13,668 bases of DNA from DASQLQ01 sp035629935 (GTDB taxonomy: Bacteria > Actinomycetota > CADDZG01 > WHSQ01): NCBI GenBank assembly GCA_035629935.1, contig DASQLQ010000087.1, positions 1-13,668 of the forward strand. Reading direction: 5' to 3'. A program made the translations under genes and the position numbers. Under the pieces are notes generated by a model, which saw nothing but the letters and a program-made list of their open reading frames with translations, did no database searches and was not told where the DNA came from. Within the stretch, counting starts at the first letter, position 1. Each line of letters begins with the position of its first letter. Positions 6,853-12,552 of this stretch are shown piece after piece.

Positions 6853-7467
6853 CTACCCGTCTTTCTTGGACAGGACGGCCTTCGCATCCTCGTAGGTGCC
6901 CTCCGGAGCATCCGCGGGCACGTACACGAGGTTCAGGACACCCGTCTTCAGCGTCTCGGATTTGGTCAATGCCAACGGGATAGAGGAATCGCCTTCGTCG
7001 AAGAGCTTCATGCCTTTGCGGACGGCGATCGGGTGTACCAGCAGGTGCAGCTCGTCTAGCAGCCCTGCCGCGAGCAACTGGCGTACGACGGAGACCGAGC
7101 CGCTCATGGCGATGTTGGTGTCGCCGGGCTGGTTCTTCAACGCAGTGACGGCCTCGACGAGGTCGCCTTCCAGCTGTTCGGAGTTGCGCCAGGTGAATTC
7201 CAGCTTCTGATTGGACACGACGATCTTGTGCGAGTCACCGAGGATCTTTGCGAATTCGGCATCTTCTTCGCCGGCCGCTTCCCGCTCCGGCCACGCCCCG
7301 GCGAAACTGTCGTATGTCTTGCGACCGAAAAGCATCGTGTCGGCGTTCCCGAGGGATTCGCCGACGGCTGCGCCCATCTCGTCGTTGAAGTAAGGGAAAT
7401 GCCACTGGTCGGGTGCCTCGACGACGCCGTCCAGCGAGATGAACAGGCCTGCGACGATCTTCCTCAT
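6853..7467 (-). CDS. Dihydrofolate reductase family protein (RibD C-terminal-like), copy 1
   Basis: 204 residues. The first strand MRKIVAGLFISLDGVVEAP, the NADPH-side segment MLFGRKTYDSF, and the distal MSGSVSVVRQLLAAGLLDE are the landmarks of the RibD C-terminal/DHFR-like domain, as found in YwjB/YyaP-type proteins. Such proteins bind NADPH; few have a known substrate, and this one should not be called a true folate enzyme. The ATG has AAGGAGG six bases upstream. It is the first of three members of this family in the window; the other two are adjacent at 9376-10551 and differ clearly from it. It is divergent from the allene-oxide-cyclase-like gene (167 bases apart). Confidence 0.92.
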   Translation of the reverse strand: MRKIVAGLFISLDGVVEAPDQWHFPYFNDEMGAAVGESLGNADTMLFGRKTYDSFAGAWPEREAAGEEDAEFAKILGDSHKIVVSNQKLEFTWRNSEQLEGDLVEAVTALKNQPGDTNIAMSGSVSVVRQLLAAGLLDELHLLVHPIAVRKGMKLFDEGDSSIPLALTKSETLKTGVLNLVYVPADAPEGTYEDAKAVLSKKDG

Positions 7468-7634
7468 GATGTTCCTCCTTGGTTAGCCGTGCATCCTCTG
7501 TCATCTAGTTAGACGGCGCCACCAGGAGGAACTAATCGATTGCCCGGCAGACTTTTCGAGCGGTCCACTAGACGAGGGACGTTCTAGAGCGCATGGTTGG
7601 CCGACCTGTCAGTAGCTCGTCGGAGGAGGCAGCC

Positions 7635-8114
7635 ATGCGCAGCAGGCTCAGCATCGCAATCATTGTGGTTGTTCTAGGCGTCGCCGGTGGAGTGATCGCC
7701 ATGCCGAGTGCAAGCGGTCAAACGGTGCTCCACGTCGTATTCGGTCCGCATCCGAAAACTAAAGTCGTTGACGTCCACAGGGACGGCCTTCGTCTCGGTG
7801 ACCGGATCGCGGGTCGTGGTTCATTGATGAACGAGGATCAGACGGAGCGTCTCGGCACCACGTTTGTGCAATGCCTCACTCACAGACGGATCATCGATCC
7901 AAACAAGGGACTGTGGAACTGCAACTACGTCCTCGAGTTCGAGGATGGTGACATCATGCTTCAGGGACTTGATCCTCGAGGGCCTGGGGACTACGAGATG
8001 GCCGTTCTCGGAGGTACAGGCGCGTACGCGGGCGTTAACGGAGACGCCACGTTCACGGATGTCGGGTCGGATGTCGACGCGTACACGGACGTGGTGATCA
8101 GGTTCAGCGATTAG
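7635..8114 (+). CDS. Secreted allene oxide cyclase/dirigent-like barrel protein
   Basis: 159 residues from ATG 7635, chosen because GGAGGAGG precedes it and it starts a signal peptide (MRSRLSIAIIVVVLGVAG, cleavage probably near residues 26-30). An upstream start at 7593 would put 14 residues before the signal. The mature part matches the AOC/dirigent barrel pattern: a strand ending LGTTFVQCLT, then LWNCNYVLEFEDGDIMLQG, and AVLGGTGAYAGVNGDATF, the conserved GGTGAY turn. Plant AOC cyclises an allene oxide to a jasmonate precursor and dirigent proteins steer phenoxy coupling; bacterial relatives have no proven function, so only the fold is assigned. Two Cys (about residues 79 and 96) could pair once exported. 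It is a single gene followed by the sensor operon. Confidence 0.88.
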   Translation: MRSRLSIAIIVVVLGVAGGVIAMPSASGQTVLHVVFGPHPKTKVVDVHRDGLRLGDRIAGRGSLMNEDQTERLGTTFVQCLTHRRIIDPNKGLWNCNYVLEFEDGDIMLQGLDPRGPGDYEMAVLGGTGAYAGVNGDATFTDVGSDVDAYTDVVIRFSD

Positions 8115-8197
8115 GAAGCACATCTAGAGCGTCGCTTCACCGCCACCAGACCCCGCCTCGGAACTAGACTGGCATGGTTTGAGAATCGTGGGTTGAG

Positions 8198-8212
8198 GGA
8201 GGCGACGACCTG
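8198..8212 (+). promoter_or_regulatory. Ribosome binding site pointing to a CTG start
   Basis: GGGAGG (within 8197-8202) followed by a seven-base gap and CTG 8210. No ATG, GTG or TTG is in frame near it. This is the main support for a non-standard CTG start of the PAS sensor. Confidence 0.45.
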
Positions 8213-8908
8213 GAGAAGGAGCTTTCGGCAGCACTCGAGTCGTTGAGACGCGAACGTGACTGGTTAGACACAGTCCTCGAGAACCTCAGCGAGGGGATCC
8301 TGGCATGTGACGCAGACGGCGTGCTCAGCGTGCTTAATCGCGCCACTCGCCAGTTTCATGGGATGCCCAAAGGGGCGATACCTGCGGGTGAGTGGGCGAA
8401 GACTTATGACCTCTATTTCTCCGATGGAGTGACCCCGATGCCGAAGGAAGAGTTTCCTTTGTTCAGGGCGCTGAGGGGGGAAACCGTGCAGGAGGAGGAG
8501 ATGGTCATCGCGCCGAAGAACCGGCCCCCGCGAAGGTTCTTTGTGTCTGCCTCTGCTCTGTACGACGACGCCGACAACACGTTGGGAGCGGTTGGCGTGC
8601 TGCGCGACATCACGGAGCGCAAGGAAGCCGAGGAAAGGGCGCTCCAAAGGTTAGTAGAGGACATGGCGGCCGACATTCGACGTCAAAAGGCGCTCGAATT
8701 GAATGACGAGGTCGTGCAGGGTCTTGCCGTGGCCAAGCTGGCGCTCGAAAACGGCGTTCACGACGATCTTCACGACCTGATCACCGGCACGCTTGAGGCC
8801 GCGCGCTCGATCGTGACGGGTCTGCTCCAGGAGGCAGCCGCGGCGAGAGACAGCGAACCCGGAGATTTCGTTCGGGGGCAGGGACCCGCGCTCTCGGAAG
8901 ATCCATGA
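8210..8908 (+). CDS. PAS-domain sensor with degenerate HisKA_3-like helix and no ATPase domain
   Basis: 232 residues if it starts at CTG 8210, where GGGAGG lies about 7 bases upstream and the protein begins EKELSAALESLRRERDWLD. The only other usable start, TTG 8243, has no ribosome site; both are in an open frame beginning at 8183. Residues about 17-140 form a PAS domain ending in VGVLRDITERKEAEE, the usual PAS/PAC exit into a signalling helix. After it, ALELNDEVVQGLAVAKLAL (about 161-179) looks like the dimerisation helix of NarL-type kinases (HDxVxQ), but Asn165 sits where the phospho-accepting His should be and no HATPase domain follows. It is therefore a sensor that probably cannot phosphorylate itself. 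The stop overlaps the receiver gene (ATGA), so they are coupled. No membrane segments are visible, so it is cytoplasmic. Confidence 0.85.
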   Translation: MEKELSAALESLRRERDWLDTVLENLSEGILACDADGVLSVLNRATRQFHGMPKGAIPAGEWAKTYDLYFSDGVTPMPKEEFPLFRALRGETVQEEEMVIAPKNRPPRRFFVSASALYDDADNTLGAVGVLRDITERKEAEERALQRLVEDMAADIRRQKALELNDEVVQGLAVAKLALENGVHDDLHDLITGTLEAARSIVTGLLQEAAAARDSEPGDFVRGQGPALSEDP

Positions 8909-9288
8909 GTCAGGCGAACCAACCGATCCGAGTACTTCTCGTTGACGACTCGCTCCCATTTCGAGAATTGATGGGGATATTGCTTGTCCGCGACCCCGGG
9001 TTTCTGGTCGTCGCTGAGGCGAGTGACGGTATCGAAGCGATAGAGATGGTGGAGAAACATCACCCTGATGTCGTCCTGCTTGATATTGCTATGCCTCGCA
9101 TGGATGGTCTTCAGGCATTGCCGGCGATAAAGGCAGCCCACCCCCTGACGAAGGTGGTGGTGTTGTCGGCTTTTAGTGAGAGCGAGATGCTCGAGAAAGC
9201 CTCGGGGCGCGGGGCTGATGCCTATCTCGAGAAGGGCAAGGTCTTGAAAGAGATCAGAGAGACGATCGCCCGCGTGCACGCCGCATAG
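8905..9288 (+). CDS. Stand-alone response regulator receiver domain
   Basis: 127 residues, receiver domain only. Acidic pocket Asp14-Asp15 (LLVDDS), phospho-acceptor Asp60 (LLDIAMPRMDG), Ser88 (VVLSAFS) and Lys110 (AYLEKG) are all present, so it looks fully able to be phosphorylated. No DNA-binding or output domain follows; the protein ends at VHAA right after the last helix. CheY/Spo0F-like proteins of this shape act by protein contact or phosphotransfer. It overlaps the PAS sensor gene by ATGA. Because that partner lacks a recognisable kinase, the phosphoryl group likely comes from another kinase, or the receiver reads the PAS protein by binding. The product is cytoplasmic. Confidence 0.93.
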   Translation: MSQANQPIRVLLVDDSLPFRELMGILLVRDPGFLVVAEASDGIEAIEMVEKHHPDVVLLDIAMPRMDGLQALPAIKAAHPLTKVVVLSAFSESEMLEKASGRGADAYLEKGKVLKEIRETIARVHAA

Positions 9289-9313
9289 CAGGCGGCCTTT
9301 CCGGGATCAGAGA

Positions 9314-9330
9314 GAGGAACACTGGTCCTC
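9314..9330. terminator. Weak hairpin after the receiver gene
   Basis: GAGGA (9314-9318) pairs with TCCTC (9326-9330) around a 7-nt loop, in the 87-base gap between two convergent genes. There is no T run, so termination is only a possibility. Confidence 0.2.
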
Positions 9331-9375
9331 CTTGCTTCCTCCTTCATCGGACTACCGGACGTGGTGTGGTTTGCG

Positions 9376-9933
9376 TCAGATGGGGTTGCGGTAGCGGAGG
9401 TACACGACGTTTGTGAAACGGCGCTCGTCCACCAACTCGAGGTCGGCGCGCGCGTCCCCCGGCAGGGCCGGCTTTCCTCCACCGATGATCACCGGATGGA
9501 TAAACAGGTGACACTCATCGACCAGCCCATCCTTGAACGCGTGCCCCGCGAGGTTCGCGCCACCCACGGTCAGGTCGCCGGTGCTCGACCGCTTCATCTC
9601 CCGCACTGAGTCCGGGTCGAAGATGCGCTCGATCCGAGTCCTGGCCGTCGACACAGCCTGCAGGCTCGTGGAGTACACGACCTTGTCCCCCGCTTGCCAG
9701 ACCTTCGCGAACTCGGCCATGGGCTCCGACTGCGCGGCCAGCGTTGCGTCGGTCTCCCAAACGGCCATCATTTCGTACAGTCGCCGCCCGTAGAGCCAGG
9801 TGCCGACTGGGCGGATGAGATCGGTGATGAACGCGAACACCTCGTCGTCGGGCTCGGTCCAGTCCAAGCTGCCGCTAGCGTCCTCGATGAAGCCGTCGAG
9901 CGACATGTTGGTTATGTAGATGAGCTTGGCCAC
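9376..9933 (-). CDS. Dihydrofolate reductase family protein (RibD C-terminal-like), copy 2
   Basis: 185 residues from GTG 9933. The first strand AKLIYITNMSLDGFIED, the GTWLYGRRLYEMM segment (44-56) and the late GGANLAGHAFKDGLVDECHLF (about 141-161) followed by IHPVIIGGGKPAL are diagnostic of the family. It binds NADPH by family knowledge; the substrate is unknown. Its start lies 12 bases after the stop codon of the copy-3 gene upstream, and no strong ribosome site is visible, so it is likely translated by coupling in the GNAT–DHFR–DHFR operon. It is more different from copy 1 than a recent duplication would be. It converges on the receiver gene. Confidence 0.92.
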   Translation of the reverse strand: MAKLIYITNMSLDGFIEDASGSLDWTEPDDEVFAFITDLIRPVGTWLYGRRLYEMMAVWETDATLAAQSEPMAEFAKVWQAGDKVVYSTSLQAVSTARTRIERIFDPDSVREMKRSSTGDLTVGGANLAGHAFKDGLVDECHLFIHPVIIGGGKPALPGDARADLELVDERRFTNVVYLRYRNPI

Positions 9934-9945
9934 GTCACTACACCG

Positions 9946-10551
9946 TCAGGCAGTGGGGTCGAGCGGTGGGTGTTCGAGGACGCGGGGCCGGTACTCGACC
10001 AGTTGGATGCTGTCGTCGAAGGTACGGTTGCCGATCATCTCGAGGGCGACGTCGGGGTAGCCGTCGTAGATGCGTTCTTCTCCCGTGGCGCCGGTGATCA
10101 CCGGGAACATCACGACGCGGAAGCGGTCGACGAGTCCGGCTCGCAGCAGCGACCGGCACAGACTGAGGCTGCCGATCGTGCTCAAGAGGCCCGAGCCGTC
10201 ATTCTTCATTGCCCGGACGACCTCGACCGCATCGCCGCGCTCGAGCGTTGCGTTGGTCCACGTGAGGGGCTCCTCGAGAGTGGTGGAGAACACCACCTTC
10301 GTCGCTCGTGTGAGCCCGTCGACGGAGGCCTCCTCGTCGTCGGTGAACTCGTCCGTTCCCGCTGGGGTTTCTCCGGCCGCGAAGCCCGACATCAGTCGGT
10401 ACGTGTTCGCTCCCATCAGGTATGTGACTTCGGGTTGTTCGTCGAGCCAGGCGAGGTACTCAGGCCCCTGTAGACCCCAGAAGCCGGGCCAGCCCTCCGC
10501 CGATGCAAAGCCGTCGAGGGAGGTGATGAAGTCGACGAGGAGTTCTCGCAT
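9946..10551 (-). CDS. Dihydrofolate reductase family protein (RibD C-terminal-like), copy 3
   Basis: 201 residues from ATG 10551 with AAGGA about 9 bases upstream. Landmarks are MRELLVDFITSLDGFASAEG at the start, TYLMGANTYRLM (43-54) in place of the usual GRxTY loop, and TIGSLSLCRSLLRAGLVDR then FPVITGATGEERIYDG late in the chain. The Gly of the classical motif is kept while the Arg is replaced by Ala-Asn, so NADPH contacts may differ. A long acidic insertion (about 60-75, EFTDDEEA) is not seen in the other two copies. It sits between the GNAT gene (23 bases upstream) and copy 2 (12 bases downstream), so all three are probably one operon. Substrate unknown. Confidence 0.92.
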   Translation of the reverse strand: MRELLVDFITSLDGFASAEGWPGFWGLQGPEYLAWLDEQPEVTYLMGANTYRLMSGFAAGETPAGTDEFTDDEEASVDGLTRATKVVFSTTLEEPLTWTNATLERGDAVEVVRAMKNDGSGLLSTIGSLSLCRSLLRAGLVDRFRVVMFPVITGATGEERIYDGYPDVALEMIGNRTFDDSIQLVEYRPRVLEHPPLDPTA

Positions 10552-10574
10552 AGTCGTGTCCTTGTCCTTGGATG

Positions 10575-11036
10575 TCAGCGGGGCGGTGCGTAGAGCACGT
10601 TCCTAAATGGCCACGCGTCGGACTTTATCCAGTCTGAGACAATCGCTCTCAGCCTGCCGTCAAGCTCCGCGCTTGAGGCCCGTACCCATGACCGGATGCG
10701 AGCATCATGCACGGCATCCTTAGCCGGATAGATGTACACGCAGCCGATCACGTCTCGGGTTGGCGGGTCGAGCACCGTGTAAGTGAACCCCTCGCGCGAC
10801 GCGAAGTGTCTAGCGTGCATCTCGAGGTCCGCGAGGTTCTCCTCGAGCGTCATCTCGTGCGGCCACGACCAGTCCTCCAATCCAGGAGTCGCTCGGATGT
10901 GCTCGATGCTCGACGTCCACGCCGCGTAGTCGCGCTCGTTGTGTTCGGGGCCGAGTGGCTCGAGGAGGAATTCGGCGCCGATCAATTCGAGCGGGGGTTC
11001 GAAATGTCCGGGAACGAAATCAGGCATTGCCTGCAT
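10575..11036 (-). CDS. GNAT-family N-acetyltransferase
   Basis: 153 residues. The chain has the order of a GNAT fold: an opening strand EFLLEPLGPEHNERDYAAWTSS (about 22-43), a Met/Thr-Leu helix region, and a central hydrophobic strand FTYTVLDPPTRDVIGCVYIYP (about 84-104). The C terminus (SWVRASSAELDGRLRAIVSDWI) fits the family's last helices. The acetyl-CoA loop is not a textbook R/QxxGxG/A, so the acceptor and even activity are uncertain. Two starts, ATG 11036 and 11027, are equally weak in ribosome site. The gene heads a minus-strand run with the two DHFR-fold genes and lies opposite, 41 bases from, the truncated tRNA-Ala copy, so its promoter must share that small space. Confidence 0.78.
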   Translation of the reverse strand: MQAMPDFVPGHFEPPLELIGAEFLLEPLGPEHNERDYAAWTSSIEHIRATPGLEDWSWPHEMTLEENLADLEMHARHFASREGFTYTVLDPPTRDVIGCVYIYPAKDAVHDARIRSWVRASSAELDGRLRAIVSDWIKSDAWPFRNVLYAPPR

Positions 11037-11046
11037 TCTGGAACCC

Positions 11047-11115
11047 GTGTTTGCGCAGGTAAAGTGGGGTTTCAGAGGGGCGGTAGCTCAATTGGTAGAG
11101 CACCTGCTTTGCAAG
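11047..11115 (+). repeat. Left copy of a 69-bp direct repeat (tRNA-Ala 5' half with upstream region)
   Basis: Aligns without gaps to 12358-12426 at an offset of exactly 1311 bases, with 5 mismatches in 69 positions, all in the first 30. The last 39 bases are identical and are the tRNA-Ala 5' half. A TAAAGT box (11060-11065) is kept. Confidence 0.93.
11077..11115 (+). pseudogene. Truncated tRNA-Ala (positions 1-39 only)
   Basis: Identical to the complete tRNA-Ala through position 39, the first base after the anticodon loop. It then departs: the remaining anticodon stem, variable region, T arm and acceptor 3' strand are absent from the following 100 bases. It includes the full D arm and the anticodon TGC. 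Instead of the tRNA fold, GGCGGT and AGCAC could pair with GTGCT (11129-11133) and ACCGCC (11141-11146) downstream. The upstream TAAAGT box is kept, so it might still be transcribed. Confidence 0.9.
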
Positions 11116-11182
11116 AAGAACGCGCAGAGTGCTGTGCTCAACCGCCTACGAGGCGGCGATCTCGTGACCGAAAGCCGACCAA

Positions 11183-12106
11183 TTAGGTGCTGCTATCCAG
11201 GGCGCCCACAGGGAGCGTTGCGCGAGGGCGATCGGCTAGATCGTCGTCCCCATGGCGCTTCGAAACGAAGACGGCGATCGCCCAGGGCAAGACGGCGTTG
11301 ACCGTTGCCACCATCATGTTCTCGAAAGGGAGAACCAGATAGGCGTTAACTGTGTTGTACCAGCCGTGCAGCAGGATCATCAGGAACACACTTTCTGTGC
11401 TGTTGTAGATCCATGTATTGACGATGGTCCATCCGACCGTGCCCATAACAAGACCGGCAAGGATGGGGACGAGGACCGCCGGCTCAACCTCAGTGACCGT
11501 GAGGTTGTAATAGATGATCACCGGGAAGTGCCAAACACCCCACAGGATCCCCAGGATCCAGCTCGAACGGATCGCCGAGTTGTCTCGCTGTAGGTAGGGA
11601 AGAGCGAAGCCTCGCCACCCCGCCTCCTCCCAAAGCCCTGTGAATATCAGCATGTAGAGAAGGAAGGGAATGAAGTGGCTCGCGGGCAGGAGCGCGTCGT
11701 ACGAATCGAGATCCAGGCTTCCAGTGATGAGCCCGGCAAGCACGCTGACTGCGGCGAGCGCGACAGGTAGCCCGAGGACGACCATGTACCAGCGACCCGC
11801 CACGTTCCATCTGGTCATGCGTCGCCACAGATCGCTCAGCCCCGCTCTTCCGCTGGTTGCAGCGAAGACCACGACCGCGCCCACTAACGGACCCGCGCCT
11901 AGGACGAAAAGGAGGAAGGCCGAAGCTTCGGCACCAGACAGCTCGCCCCGGAAGAGATCGAAGATATGGCGGAGGTTGTCGTCGTTCGTAAGCGACTGGC
12001 CGTTACCTTCAGCGATCAGCAATGCAGGGATCTGCAAAGCCCAGGTCACGCCAAAGGCGATGACGAAGTAGGCACCCAGGGGGTTGCGTCGGATCAGGGT
12101 GATCAT
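11183..12106 (-). CDS. CPBP-family intramembrane metalloprotease
   Basis: 307 residues with about seven or eight hydrophobic helices, typical of the CPBP (CAAX protease/bacteriocin-processing, Abi) family. All catalytic motifs are present: EEAGWRG (about 160-166, Glu-Glu and Arg), the His of GVWHFP (about 190-195), and LLHGWYN (about 245-251, His with Asn four positions later). The N terminus RRNPLGAYFVIAFGVTWALQ is typical, and the C terminus is a hydrophilic tail (DDDLADRPRATLP). The family cleaves prenylated or membrane substrates in eukaryotes; in bacteria roles include bacteriocin maturation and self-immunity, and none is fixed here. Start ATG 12106 has AGGA about 8 bases upstream. The gene is the only content between the two tRNA-Ala sequences, reading against them, with a dyad-rich leader. 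Confidence 0.92.
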   Translation of the reverse strand: MITLIRRNPLGAYFVIAFGVTWALQIPALLIAEGNGQSLTNDDNLRHIFDLFRGELSGAEASAFLLFVLGAGPLVGAVVVFAATSGRAGLSDLWRRMTRWNVAGRWYMVVLGLPVALAAVSVLAGLITGSLDLDSYDALLPASHFIPFLLYMLIFTGLWEEAGWRGFALPYLQRDNSAIRSSWILGILWGVWHFPVIIYYNLTVTEVEPAVLVPILAGLVMGTVGWTIVNTWIYNSTESVFLMILLHGWYNTVNAYLVLPFENMMVATVNAVLPWAIAVFVSKRHGDDDLADRPRATLPVGALDSST

Positions 12107-12137
12107 CCCGAGGTCCTGACCATGGCGATAGGCTAGA

Positions 12138-12230
12138 GAACCGGATTTGTAGGTGCAAGGTGCTTGCCCCGCAACTCCGCAGTACTGCGGGAACAGCCGG
12201 TTCGGTCAGTGAATCTGGCTTGATGCCAGA
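12138..12230. promoter_or_regulatory. Nested dyad symmetries upstream of the protease gene
   Basis: GAACCGG (12138-12144) pairs with CCGGTTC (12197-12203). Between them are a hairpin GCAAG/CTTGC with loop GTG (12155-12167) and a perfect 14-bp palindrome CCGCAGTACTGCGG (12177-12190). Directly after lies TCTGGC/GCCAGA with a 5-nt loop (12214-12230). Together they could form a three-way junction plus a hairpin, either as a leader RNA of the protease gene or as DNA-binding sites. No known riboswitch or RNA family was recognised. Confidence 0.45.
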
Positions 12231-12280
12231 ACGAGATCAGGTTCAGACGAGACTCAATAATGCGTTCACTTAGGTGCTGC

Positions 12281-12309
12281 CCATGGCGAGGACATCTCGA
12301 GATCCATGG
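12281..12309. repeat. CCATGG pair around ATCTCGAGAT palindrome
   Basis: Two CCATGG words (12281-12286 and 12304-12309) bracket a perfect 10-bp palindrome ATCTCGAGAT (12294-12303). It is a further dyad in the same intergenic gap. Function unknown; short palindromes of this size can arise by chance. Confidence 0.3.
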
Positions 12310-12357
12310 TTTCCGGAGGGCGCGAAGAGCACCTGCTTGTGTCGGACTTCGGGAGGG

Positions 12358-12426
12358 GCGTTTACGCAGGTAAAGTGCGGTTTCGAAGGGGCGGTAGCTC
12401 AATTGGTAGAGCACCTGCTTTGCAAG
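12358..12426 (+). repeat. Right copy of the 69-bp direct repeat
   Basis: Partner of 11047-11115. It continues into the complete tRNA-Ala, whereas the left copy does not. Recombination between the copies would delete 1311 bases and leave one intact tRNA. Confidence 0.93.
12371..12376 (+). promoter_or_regulatory. Probable -10 box of tRNA-Ala
   Basis: TAAAGT fits the TANNNT consensus and lies 11 bases before the tRNA, giving a short leader. It is conserved in the left repeat copy. No convincing -35 is found at 16-18 bases upstream. Confidence 0.4.
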
Positions 12427-12460
12427 CAGGAGGTCGTCGGTTCGATCCCGATCCGCTCCA
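12388..12460 (+). tRNA. tRNA-Ala (TGC)
   Basis: Complete 73-nt cloverleaf: acceptor GGGGCGG/CCGCTCC including the G3-U70 wobble that AlaRS recognises, D stem GCTC/GAGC, anticodon stem CCTGC/GCAGG with loop TTTGCAA (anticodon TGC at 12421-12423), T stem GTCGG/CCGAT and discriminator A. CCA is not encoded. Its 5' half and upstream region are duplicated 1311 bases to the left. The inverted words CTTAGCC (12461-12467) and GGCTAAG (12534-12540) lie downstream, far apart, and are not a convincing terminator. Confidence 0.97.
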
Positions 12461-12552
12461 CTTAGCCCATCCGGATCCCAGACCCGGCCCGAACATCGGC
12501 TGTGGAAACGACCTTGCCCGGCCCCCCCAACCAGGCTAAGACTTGAAGCTCT

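Noticed and set aside
9694..10473. 259-codon open frame on the plus strand
   Set aside because: Opposite the two DHFR-fold genes; composition is typical of an antisense frame in GC-rich DNA.
11077..11182. Intron-containing tRNA-Ala
   Set aside because: No sequence matching the tRNA 3' half (T arm TTCGATC and acceptor CCGCTCC) appears before the protease stop, so splicing could not restore a tRNA.
11183..12106. Bacteriocin immunity or phage-defence role for the CPBP protease
   Set aside because: No bacteriocin precursor, transporter or other defence gene is near; family membership alone does not support it.
12461..12540. CTTAGCC/GGCTAAG as a terminator of tRNA-Ala
   Set aside because: The arms are separated by 66 bases and no T run follows.
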